DNA of 64,000 nt from Nymphaea colorata (lineage: Eukaryota > Streptophyta > Magnoliopsida > Nymphaeales > Nymphaeaceae). The position numbers and the translations under genes are program-made. The stretch is taken from positions 10,920,972-10,984,971 of the forward strand of contig NC_045146.1 in the NCBI RefSeq assembly GCF_008831285.2. Reading direction: 5' to 3'. This document shows, one piece after another, positions 12,431-23,564 of this stretch. Within the stretch, counting starts at the first letter, position 1. Each line of letters starts with the position of its first letter. The notes under the pieces are model-generated. The model saw only the letters and a list, made by a program, of their open reading frames with translations. It was not told the origin of the DNA and ran no database searches.

Positions 12431-12640
12431 ATTCTTATTTCTTGAACTAGAGAAATTGTAGGTTTGTGCATTAACAACTACACCATTGTTTTTGGTATTT
12501 TAAATTTATATCATTGTCCCATGTATAGAATCTATTTCCATTAGAGATGAAGCTCTTGTATTGCAATACAATTCTTTTAGGAAATTGAGACAACCATACA
12601 ATATCTTTAGGTATCTATTGACTGATGGTCACATTGTCGA

Positions 12641-13456
12641 TTAATCTATTACATAGAATATATGAATATTAGATGTAACAAACTGATTTTTTGTAAAACA
12701 AGTTAGTAGACTTCTATAGTACGAACACACATAATTTTGAAACCAATCAGGAAATATTGCTTTATGAACACGTTCAATATCGTGGGACCTTTTAAAGCAT
12801 TGATGTCTAGCCAATCTTAGGTGATGCCTATAGAAATGCATATAAGTTAAAAGAGAATATGAATCACATATATAATAAATTAATTATCATATCTAGTGCC
12901 TACAAAAATAGTTATGCAAGATATCATTTTACTGCCTTATAATTGAATAATATATACATATACACTTGTTGAGGAGTTAAGGTGTGCAAAGTTATCACCT
13001 TTGACAAACTTAATGGACAACCTGCTCAAGTCACACTGGATTCATCTTTTGAATTCACAATAATAATTGTGTTGTTCCTTCCGTGCCTGTTGAATCTTGT
13101 CTTAATACCACAAAAATAAGTTGAACAAAATGTCATACACACACCTATTAAATATCCCTCTACAATGGAATCTTCTAGTTGACTTTTATTACGTAATAAC
13201 TCTTAAGTTTTAATAAGTACCTATATTATAGAATACAAGTACATGAACATGAATATACAAGCATAACTAATGAGTGTGAGATAATAGAATGACATCTCTC
13301 AATAAGATACATCCAATGATATTGCATAGGCCTACCCAAATGAATCTCATGAGCTAAATAGATTATTAAATATATCATGATATCAAAAAATAATGGTGAG
13401 AATATCATCTCCACTTCACATAGTGTGAGTGTAATTTGGGTGTTCATTTGTAGCAA
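12641..13456 (-). pseudogene. CACTA transposon DUF4218-like region, decayed
   Basis: The upper segment (13226-13456) has LCEVEMIFSPLFFDIMIYL and then QYHWMYLIER, matching the conserved C-x-L-E-x-I-F-P-P-x-F-F-D and Q-Y-R-W-M-Y-P blocks of CACTA DUF4218. The lower segment (12641-12841) has HLRLARHQ and a WFQNYV phrase from the region that follows. Frame breaks separate them. The domain sits between the tnp2 transposase and DUF4216 parts, as usual. Confidence 0.75.
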
Positions 13457-13459
13457 AAA

Positions 13460-15150
13460 AAATTTTTGTTATGGCCTTCAAACACAACTTTCTAAAAAAC
13501 TCGCATAATTTATTTAATACAAGACTGTCTTTTTTTTTTGTAATGATCTATGTATGACCAACTGAATAAATTGTTGGAGTAGTACATGGCAATCATTATT
13601 CTTGAGGTTTGATATTTTTGTGCTCTTTTAGTTGTGTCTTCTATGTGATATTTGTTGAATGGCCATCTAGAACTTCCAATTTCTTTAATATCTTACAAAA
13701 CAATTCTTTTTCTATCTTGCTCATATTACAAAACAATTTCTTTAATACCTCACAAAACAAATCTTATGTTCATTTACTTCAAGTTTAATCGAGCATTCAA
13801 ATGATCTTTGGATTTCTTGTTTATTTCAACAACATGTCAATGATGTTTTCACATACGTTTTTTCATTGTGCATGACATTTAGCTTGTGATGTAACATATT
13901 ATATTTTCAATATGGTAATGTGAAGAAGATACTCATTTTCTTCTACTTGTATATAAACCTTGGGTCTAGACTCTAAATATCTCCTATTACATCGTTTGTC
14001 AATATCTTTTATTGCAATAATTTATTCCCAGACAAGAGAATTGGAGCAAGTCTCATTTCCACAATATCATCAAATAAATGATGATTTTTTATATATCTAT
14101 GACTCATAGGCAACTAACATTGATGTACTATGCAACAAATTTTTTTTGCTATGCTTTAATCTACAACTAACAATATCTACATATCATATGAACACACTAG
14201 CTTGCCTTTACTGCTTCACTCTGATATATGAGAATATTCTAGAAAGTCATGCATAATCCACATCAAAGAAACACGCAGGTGAAAATATTTATTTTTAAAT
14301 ATCAAATGTGTCTATCTCATCATTTCATGGTGTTCATTATTCATCTACAAGCAGTTGCAAACAAACATTCATGTTATGATATAAGTTATACACATCCAAG
14401 GTGGAAGATTGTAAATGACTAACAAAACAAACTAAATACTATAAATTGAGGTCATAGTTATAAATTGATTAAAATCATCTCTTGCTAAACCAAATTACAC
14501 TAAGAGCATCTCTTGCAAAGTTTGAGTTTCATTTCATTAAAACTCTTCTATGTCAATCTATCTGCTAGGTGTTTCAGCACTCCATCTTTAACATGGGTTT
14601 CAAATGTCATGTTATCTATCATATAACATTTAACATTATGAACATTCTCTTCAACTATGGTGCAATTAGGATATATCGCATGGTCTTAATAGGTGTCATT
14701 TTTTATTTGTAAATGCATTCATGGTAGACTAATTTTCGGTTTCATGTCATAACACATTTGTTGCATGCTTCTTTTGTTTGTTCCTATATGACATGCAATT
14801 ATTCAAACGCATTTATCCTTTCACTATGAATCATCAATTTTGTGATAATCTTTTTAGTATCGTACAAGGTCTTTGGTAATTGCATTCCAATACAAAAAGA
14901 TTTATGTAATAAATGAAGTAACATATTGAAGCTCTTGTTGTTTCACCCACATAGAATCTTGATATGAAATAAGTGGACTAAAAAACTCAATTTTTGTATG
15001 TCTACTACAGCCTAGATAAAGTTCCTCTTCTGCATCTTTATTCAATATTTCATGCATTTCATTGTCTTCTCTTTCTTAAATACCATGGTTGATAGCCATA
15101 GTTGAAGTTGGTGCATCTTCATGCATGTCAAAAATATCATCTAGCATTTC
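13460..15150 (-). pseudogene. CACTA (En/Spm) tnp2 transposase, decayed
   Basis: Minus-strand frames hold, in family order: GMQLPKTLYDTKKII and HSERINACLNNCM near 14800-14960; MHDFLEYSHISE then KGKLVC and a HRRFLP-like phrase near 14050-14260; EMRLAP; NVCENIIDMLL near 13850; and LSKIEKELFCKILKKLEVLDG near 13680-13750. These correspond to blocks of the Transposase_21/tnp2 family, which catalyses cut-and-paste movement. Many stops and frameshifts make this copy inactive. The identification rests on the order and spacing of several blocks, not on one motif. Confidence 0.75.
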
Positions 15151-17599
15151 GTGAATGTTTTCAAAATGCACATTAGATAGTCAGTTAACCTCCATCGTGG
15201 ATAGCATAACTAATTCCTATGATTGCCATCATACATATGATTGAATGAATCCATGACAAGTAATATGATTGAATGCATCAAGTACCTTCTGAGACCAAAA
15301 ATTGTTTCATTTTATGCATGGACATCTCACTCTTCTATTGACTATGACATTATTAGTACTTGCAAAATTCAAAGAAATTGTTCACATTGTTCAAATATTT
15401 GACACTATCTCTTCTCTTCATGATCCAACTTCAATCTTCCATATTATTAGAACTTTGATCTAAATAATCAAACACAAATATAGAAGAAGTTAACTAATAT
15501 ACAACTACATGTTAAAAATTGCTGTTAATAATAATACATGATGTGCAATAGTGGATATGAGTATTCTTTTTTTCTTTTCAAGTATGGTGAATTCTCTCTT
15601 TCCATGGAAGACCTGCACTGGTTTAACCGATGGTCTTCATGATCATCTTTAAAAGTGTCCAATCAAATTATGAGTGAAAATCATGTTAGCTCCAAGATTT
15701 AGATTTTTTGCCTAAATAAGCATGGTGGTCACTCTATTGATGAGGTGCCACAATTCGGCTGGAACTCATGACTTGTACTGGCCTTGGAGCATTGTCACAA
15801 AAACATTGTCTTTTTCGAGAAAAAATGTATTTTATATGTCAAAAATATGTGTCACCTTAAAAAATCCCATCTTTTTGAAAAACTCGAGATTTTCAACTTC
15901 CTTCTATTAACCTAAGAAAAATCTAACCATTTAAAACACATAAACGATATTTGTGACAATCTTCGAGGTTACTTAACAAGAAAAACATAATTCAAACAAG
16001 AAAAATATATCTTATTCTTGATTACATTGAAGAAAGATAAATAAAGTTGAGCGCCCCCCCCCCCCCCCCCACCTGCTCCTGCCATGTGACAAGGCAAAAA
16101 CCTTTCTAGTCTTTGAAATTGCATACACACTTGCAAGCACGTAGAAGATTCAAAAATGCTGTTAGGTGCAAGTAATTACAATAAAAAATAAAAAAGATAT
16201 TAGAGAAATCAGACTTTGATGAAAATTTGGGCATGTAGAGAAGATTGTTAGACCTTTCCAACGAGCTATTACAAATAGAAAACTAATATTAGAGGGGAAA
16301 GCTAAGAATTTTTAAATTACTCAAAATTCACGACTGTTTTTGCAGAGGTTCATATTACAAAAACTAGTCTAACTTTGAAATGACTTTGATTGAGATTTGG
16401 TTTGGAACACCAAATTCATAGGAAAAATAGGCATCATTTATAAAATATGAAAATTGATTACGATTAGGGAGCACTAATGTCAACTGTTTAAGCCAATTGC
16501 ATGAAGGACCCTTTCTATGAAATAGGAAAGGCTAATCACCATGTTTGGGCCTTTCGAGTAAATATAGTAAGAAAAATAAAAAAACTAAAAAGCATTGGTT
16601 GTGACATCAACATAAGGCTTGTAATAAACATAGAATTAAGTAAAGATATGATTCATTGCATGCACAAGCCACCAAATAAGTGAACGCATGAGGTAATCTC
16701 ACGATGAGCAAAATACATAACTTAGATATCAAAGACAATATTGAAGTATACAAGGACATTGAGAATCAATGGATGACATGAAATGCACAGACAAGAGAAA
16801 CCAAGGGAAGAATGAAACAAAATAGAAATAATATAAAGACATTTGAACGTAAAGAGAATGAGAAAGAGTATAGACTAAAAGAAGCAAAGGAGAATAAGAT
16901 GCCTTTCTTCTGCAAGCGGAAGAGGGCATGTTGTTGCTCATGCTTCTTCTTATCTCCCTTTCTAAGTGACTACTGCAGCCAACTCACTAGCAAATATGAA
17001 GCGTTTAACATCACAAGAAATCAAGTTCATGTGATCTAAGTCAACATGTGGATAAACTTCAAGTTTTTTATGCATCCCTAACTATCGAAAGGTCAATGTT
17101 TGAGTGGAACATTTTCACAACAAATTAAACTTGAATTGGGATACAAGATTATATGGGGAGGACCCGTACTCAATAGGCGTAAAAGGGGAAGCCACACAAG
17201 CAATTTTAGTAAAGAACTTCTCATAGTAAATAGGATTTTTTTGTAATTTTTTCATGACAAGTGTTGGCAGGAGAGAGATTGATATGACCTCTAGTGGCTG
17301 GTGGCTAAGATGTTGGAGCTGTGTCTATGGGTACACTCAACTCTGGTGGTCCATCCAATGGAGATCACCGGTGGGTGCGCAAGTTAGTGGTGGTTTGCAC
17401 TGGTCAGTGGTGGCTGGTGGAGATTCATCAATAAGTGGGTGCACTCATTGCCGATGGTCTGTCCAAGCATAGTCGACAACAAGTGTGCTCATCGCCGGTG
17501 GTTTGTTTGATGGATATTTGGGGCAGTGGCAGAGAGCGAACAAGAAAGGAAAAAAGGAAAATGAGAAAGGGGATCAGGGGCACAAAATAGGGGTAGCAT
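15151..17599. other. no gene recognised; includes a C17 run
   Basis: Mostly AT-rich with no domain. A run of 17 cytosines lies at 16054-16070. A more GC-rich patch with GGTGG-type words at about 17250-17540 has an open frame but no recognisable protein. By position it may be the upstream half of the CACTA element. Confidence 0.4.
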
Positions 17600-18035
17600 T
17601 TATTGACATTATCACAAACACTGTCATTAAAATTGTATCATTACCAACATCATGGCATATCATCCGTATAGCAGCTATATTAATGTGCATGCAAACCCTA
17701 TCAGTAAATTCTGCCTTATACAAAGGACTAACATTACTAACATGGAGAACTTACTTCAATGAATTAAAACATACACTAATAGGTAAGACACAATGTTAGT
17801 AATAATCGAATAAATGTTGATGACTGTCCCAAGCCATCAATGAAGGGCAAACCTTTGCTAATGTACTCAAAATACATTAGCAAAACTATATCTTATGCTA
17901 CCGAAGGGAATGACCTACATTACTAACGTGAGCTTTCCATGTCAGTGAATTAAATATACACTGACAAGCCAATTGAAACGTCAGTAACAAACTAATACTG
18001 ATGACATTTCCCACTTTCAGTAAATATGGGGACTG
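17600..18035. repeat. probable CACTA subterminal repeat zone
   Basis: Short words of the type CATTACTAAC, GTCAGTAA, ACACTGACAAG and CTGATGACATT recur many times in both orientations within about 430 bp. CACTA elements carry such clustered short subterminal motifs, where their DNA-binding protein acts. I did not find an unambiguous CACTA terminus or a 3-bp target duplication, so the boundary is uncertain. Confidence 0.45.
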
Positions 18036-18099
18036 TTTAAACCTCCATCTCTTACTTGTGCTCATTATTTCCTAACTATAATAGATAACTTTTCTTGAG

Positions 18100-18860
18100 T
18101 TGTTTGGATTTATTTATTGAAATATAAAGATGAAACTTTCTCTATTATGAGAAGCTTTGTTCAACTTGTTGAAAACCAGTTTGACATCAAAATCGAAAAA
18201 ATATGAAGTGACAATGGAACTAACATTTTTTAGGTGACATGAATTCTTATTTAAATGAAATGGGGATTGAATGCCAGCATAATTGTGCAACCACACCCTA
18301 ACAAAATTAAGTCGTAGAAAATAAGCATTGTGATTTATTAAACATTGCTCGTGCCCTTCTTCCAAAGTGGACTTCCCACAAAGTTTTGGGGACAAAGTAT
18401 TTTAACTGCAGCTTATCTTTTGAATTGTTTGCCTACCAGCATCATATCTAACAAAATCATATACGAGATGTTGCATAATCGTCCACCTAAATTTGAAAAT
18501 CTTCATATTTAAATGTCTATGTTATATTTATTACATTCTAAGGGACATAAATTTGATAGTGGAGCAAAACGATGCATCTTTATAGGATATCCTTTTGGTC
18601 AAGGCGCTTACAAATTATATGATTTGGAAAACCATATGGTTTTTACTAGTGGGGACATTCGATTGTATGAAAATGAGTTTCTCTATCTTAAACATAATGA
18701 GCACCTGAAAAAAATACAAGTAAAACACTGCTTATCATGCCCTTTGATGATTTCATTCCTTCAGATTTCAGCTTCCCTAGTGATAATAGTCATGATCCAA
18801 CCAAAGAACCTAATTCAAGAACCTTCAGCTGAATTGCCAAACCTAGGGGGTGTTTGAATT
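18100..18860 (+). pseudogene. Ty1/copia integrase fragment, decayed
   Basis: The clearest part, 18513-18857, reads AKRCIFIGYPFGQGAYKLYD and then HMVFTSGDIRLYE, the conserved block just after the copia integrase core. Upstream to about 18110, frames on the same strand hold remnants of the core, with stops. It is a partial copia polyprotein with no LTRs identified. The reverse-transcriptase part of probably the same element lies 1.7 kb downstream. Confidence 0.75.
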
Positions 18861-20559
18861 GCACAGACAAAGATCCATGGACAATAAAATCTCATCAGTG
18901 TGTAGTCTGCATGGATATCTATCTGTGGTAATGTCTCATCCTGTTTGATATAACATGAATAGAAAAATGTAGGGACAAAAAATTTGGCCGTTGCCATTCC
19001 ATATAAACTGCTTGGCAATCTTTTGAGACAGCTGAAAGAGCAGTTGTCTCCCAAACACCAAACACTGATTTGTAACTAGCAAAACTTTTTAACTTAGTTT
19101 GGCCTTTTGAAATTGGCAGAGAAAAATCCAACTAAGGATGAGACTGATGTAGTCCAAGCACCTCATTCACTGACCACCCTCAATATGCTTTTTGCTGGAA
19201 ATGAGAATTAGCTCTAGAGCTTGTAGAAGTTTATACGAATTATAACCTTCTCCGCTAATTTATTTGTGTTACATAGCAAGGCTTCACCAAAATTGCGCAC
19301 ATAGAAGCTAATAGTTGGGCCAACATAACTTTCAGCAAGATAACAAAAATCAGATAACCAGAATTTGGTAGTGTGACGCTTGTAATGCAACTGATTGAAG
19401 GTGCAAGTCTATAAAAATAAAAAGTAAAGAAACTTCAGGCACATATTCAAATTAACAAACCAATTGATCATTCAGTAGTTGCATTTCCCTTTTTCACACA
19501 GGAGAAAACCTTATTATCCACACCACTTCAAAATTTATCAACCCAATTCTAAAGATTGAACTTGATGTCAGTGTTTTTTGTATTTTTTACATGTCTTTCT
19601 ACTGATTTGGGGAGATTCAGAAGTTTCAGAGCTAGGCCTAACTCTGTATGCAGATTTTATTGTCTTGGCCACCAGGACACTAAGAGCCCTACTTTTAGAA
19701 ATGAACATATGTACCTGCGAAAAACACTTAAATCCTTGTAATTTTTTGGGAATTTCCCAATTTTGGTTAAAGATAGCAGTTTCAGGTTTGCCAAGATCGT
19801 GCTATAGTTTCACAAACCTGTAGAATTTGAAGAGTCAAAATCCCTAACTAGAGAGGCATTTCTAGACATGAAGAGCGATAGAGGGAGGCAGCCTACACCT
19901 TACCTCGACAAAGATGTGGAAGAGGAGCTACTGCTGAGGTGTGCTGTGAGAATGATCTTACGGGGAGAGCTACTTCAAGATGAAATTGAGTGTGAACCTT
20001 CTCCATGGACAAAAAAAAAAAAGTGACTTAACACATAATTTTTGTCTGTGGAACACTATTGGACCTGTTGAGGTCCGACAGAAAATCACGGACAAAGGGT
20101 CATGCTCTCGCCCTCGAGAGCATGGATTTTCCTTCAGCATTTATATGGGACGACGAAAATATAGTACCCCCCCACCCCCCCACCAAAAAAAAAAAAAAAA
20201 GATGGCACAAGAATCACATTATTCCAATGATCTCCTTCGTCAATCAACAAGAACTCATAATCCACTGGCCCATCTCAAGGATTGTCACTGCATCATCAAT
20301 TTGCCTGGACCCAATCGTGGTTGTCAAAGTGGGGTCACAAGCAAGAGGAACGAACTTATTATCCACCAACTTCGCATTTAGATTATTACAGGTACTCCCC
20401 AAAACATTGTTGCTTCGTGACCAACCTTACCAAATATGTCGAGCCTAATTCTTTCCAGTGAGCCCATGCAAAAAGTTAGATGGCAGGCAGCCACATAGGT
20501 CTAGACACGTGCATTGGAAGAAATTGACACTGGGACCCTCAAGTTTCTCATGGGCAAAG
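18861..20559. other. insertion between copia fragments, no gene recognised
   Basis: About 1.7 kb separates copia integrase and reverse-transcriptase remains. It begins with GGGGTGTTTGAATTGCA, a start style seen in Tourist-like MITEs, and CAAACACC occurs near 19055, but I cannot establish paired termini. A C/A homopolymer mix is at 20166-20201. No coding motif seen. Confidence 0.35.
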
Positions 20560-20990
20560 CTCCAATTGGAAGCAAATAGTTTGTTGAAAGATATAAGTCA
20601 GACTTGTTACAAAGGACTATACTCAAGCAAAGGGGATTGATTACAATGAAACGTTTGCTCGAGTTGCTCGGGTCATCACCACCAGATGCATCCTTTCTCT
20701 TGCCACCATCCTTAATTGGCATCTCTGCTAGGGAGATGTCAACAATACTTTTTTACATGAGGATCTCCAAGAAGAAGTATACGTGTAGTCTTTACTTGGG
20801 TTCAGTCGACAGAGGGGGAATCTCGTATGTCGACTAAACAAACCCATATATGGCCTCAAGGAGTCATCATGTAACTAGTTTGCCAAACTATCTTATTTCT
20901 CATCAATTTGGGTTTCATGTCATCCAGATCTCATTGATAGTCTCTACAACCTAAAATCTCTTTTTAGAAGCCTTCCCAAACCAGAGAATA
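20560..20990 (+). pseudogene. Ty1/copia reverse transcriptase fragment, decayed
   Basis: Plus-strand frames give VERYKS, then YTQAKGIDYNETFARVARV, ILSLATILNWHL, GDVNNTFLHEDLQEEVY and CRLNKPIYGLKES, which is the N-terminal half of copia reverse transcriptase in correct order. Stops and a frame change are present and the YVDD catalytic box is not reached, so the fragment is truncated as well as dead. Confidence 0.75.
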
Positions 20991-21342
20991 TGGGTGACCA
21001 GCCCAATTTTTCTCCTGGTGAGTATTTTGTGCCAAATGCATACCTAATGTAGGAGCTTTATGTGGATGTTAACCTTTGTTTTTACGGCCTGAGAAACAAA
21101 GCTCGTTTTCCCCATTATAATGAATTGGTAATATGTATTGTATGCTCACGTAGAGATCCTTACCTCCATTTTGATGAATTTTAATACATTGTACAGTGCA
21201 TATCCATACTTTCGGTGGTGATGTCATAAAGGTTGATACTTTTCCTCCTCTCCCTATTGGTATAGGGAAGCACTTATTGAAGTCCTGTAGCCTGCAGAAA
21301 ACAGCGATTCCCTCCCCCTCATGCCCAAGAAAATGTGGGGGT

Positions 21343-21415
<73 letters not shown>

Positions 21416-21428
21416 CTCACACACACAC
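21343..21428. repeat. compound microsatellite (TC)n(TA)n(AC)n
   Basis: About 11 TC units are followed by about 25 TA units and then a short AC run. The long TA tract is likely to vary in length between individuals and to be error-prone in assembly. Confidence 0.95.
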
Positions 21429-21720
21429 ATATCTCTCACATATCCCTATATCAATTATGTATTCATCTTCCAATAATTTTCTAAATACATAAAATCACCC
21501 CTGTAGCTAATTCCCCAATTTCAGCCTATCCTTTTGTTTCAATTTCTAATAATGCACCTGTTCTTTACATATACATATGTATGTAATTTCACTTCCTAAC
21601 TATTTCCTATTCTAAAGTTCAATTTCTCTCAACCAGTTCTTGTAGTGCATTAGGCATATGTATAACATATGTAAATTCCCAATTTACGCCTATTTGCAAG
21701 CCCTCCCCTCAACCGCTCCC

Positions 21721-21815
21721 AGGTATATTTTCCTCTTCCTCCACCTTCTTCTTCTCCTCCGCCCCTTCTCCTTCTACTTCTTCTTCTGCCTCCTCCTCCT
21801 CCTACCCCCACTTGT
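21721..21815. repeat. polypyrimidine tract, CTT/CCT-rich
   Basis: Nearly uninterrupted C and T on the plus strand for about 90 bases. Long open frames here on both strands encode only low-complexity peptides and are not evidence of a gene. Confidence 0.85.
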
Positions 21816-22249
21816 AGCCACACCTGAGTCACATCGATGCAGTTGTGGCAGCCAAATGATCGCGTCCATGTCACGCACCTTAGCCTAGCCGGCTAGCCAC
21901 ATCGTAACTAATACTTATATTTAAATAGCCTTAGCCCTTTTGTGCTATTATTTGTTCTCCTCAAGAGCTTATGCACTTCTTTATCTCAATGTTTAAAAAC
22001 TCGCCGAGTCGACCTGTTGACTCGGATCGAGTGGTTCTTTTACCGAATCAACCCCATAGGCAGACTCGTCCAATTGTAAAAGTCGGCCTCATTCAGCCAA
22101 AAAACGTTCGATTCGGCCATGACTCGGGCGAGTTCCACGTGCGACTCTCCTGTCTCATAATGACTCGGGCGATTTCAAAATGAACAAGTCATTAATGGCA
22201 AGGCTAGAAAAGCTTATACCAAGGCTATATATGAGTCTTATACTAAAAA

Positions 22250-22471
22250 TAAAAGAAACCCAATAAGGTTTTTTCCTCTCTTTTCCGCCGTGGGAGTTGA
22301 AGGAGAAACCCTCCATTTAGTTCTCTGCTGTGAGGGTTGAAGGATTAACCTTCTTTTTCTCCGCCTTCAAGCAAAATTCAGTGTCAACTTCTTTCATCCT
22401 TCGACCGATTCCAATCGCTGCAATGACTCCGATGACGGCACCAGGATCAACAAGAAATCTGGTGGCATAAG
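22250..22471 (+). other. probable 5' untranslated exon of small membrane-protein gene
   Basis: The downstream part is conserved in the duplicate at 29113 onward. It ends GGCATAAG before GTAGTATT, a good splice donor at 22472. The start of transcription is not known; 22250 is only a plausible limit. Confidence 0.45.
22423..22470 (+). other. upstream short open reading frame in the 5' exon
   Basis: ATG at 22423 opens a 15-codon frame with stop TAA at 22468-22470, two bases before the splice donor. The duplicate has the same frame at 29158-29205, with the same start, stop and length and only two changed residues. A conserved upstream frame can reduce translation of the main one; whether this does is not shown. 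Confidence 0.4.
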
Positions 22472-22594
22472 GTAGTATTTGTTTCTGTTTCGGTTTCTGT
22501 TTCTGTTTTTTTTATCCATTTTACCATTACCCCTTTTTTTTTCTATTGACTATCCGACTATATTTCTCCACTTTCTCGCTCCCCACACATTCCT

Positions 22595-22595
<1 letters not shown>

Positions 22596-22627
<32 letters not shown>
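22596..22627. repeat. (TC)n microsatellite
   Basis: About 15 TC units in the first intron of the small gene. The duplicate copy has a shorter, interrupted version near 29316-29338, which shows length change since duplication. Confidence 0.9.
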
Positions 22628-22628
<1 letters not shown>

Positions 22629-23564
22629 CGCACTTCTTCTAGCGTCTGTTTTCTTTCTACACATCCCTTTTTAGATTTATTGTCGCTAATATTTCTTAAG
22701 AAAATTGTCAGCAAAACTCGGCCAAGTCACCGAGTTGACGCGCGGAATGATGAGTTGCATATGGACGCATCGAGTCCCGAGTCAATGTTTCCAAATATTG
22801 GTTTAATTGTTTTTTCAAAATAACTGACACCTTACAGTTTGAAGCTTTTACGCTCAATTCAAATTTGGGTGTGGTGCTTTGCTATGCCTCAATGCTTTTG
22901 ACAATATTAATGGATGTACATGTAGGGCTTCTTGTTACGGATTTGGCACTCCCGCTTTGTGGATATGGCGATAGTAAAGCCTAGATCTCCACTTAAATGT
23001 GATGTTTCTTTCATTTGTCAAGACTACCATAATGTAAAATTTAAGCCAAGCATGAGCCTTTTTAGTGGGAGCCTGACACTGGCCATGGAGATCGCTGACC
23101 ATTCAATGGATATGATACTCTCGACAGATGTCCAGTTTTGGTTCATTTTTATATGCTGCTTCATCGTGCAAATTTAATCAGATTTACACTTTTACTGGTG
23201 GGAGATGCTAAAAAAATTGTGAATTCTTCTATTCTGTAATTCTCCCCATTGTCCATAATTCTATGTTTCTGTAGCTGTTGATAGATAGGCTGCAAGATTA
23301 TCTAGTGCACCCTAATTTGCACCCTTGAATATTAACTAGGTCCAAAACTAAATCCTGAACTATATGCTGTGGGCAGTGACCTAAAACTTTAAGACAAGTG
23401 AGGAAATTAAATAGTTGGGGTGTGCTCATTCACATGTTGCATCCTGTTTTTTTCTACTTTGCTTTATGATTCCCATCATCTGTCTACTGACTATTTAGTT
23501 TTCTGCATTTTGCCGCAGATTTTCTATGTGACAACCAGAGCCAAATTTCGAACTTGATGAGACA

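Noticed and set aside
21254-21492. Open frames on both strands with repeated Tyr-Ile and Ser-Leu peptides
   Set aside because: They are translations of the TC/TA microsatellite and carry no protein information.
21650-21888. Gly/Arg-rich frame on the minus strand and Leu/Phe-rich frame on the plus strand
   Set aside because: Both come from a polypyrimidine tract; no motif or splice pattern supports a gene.
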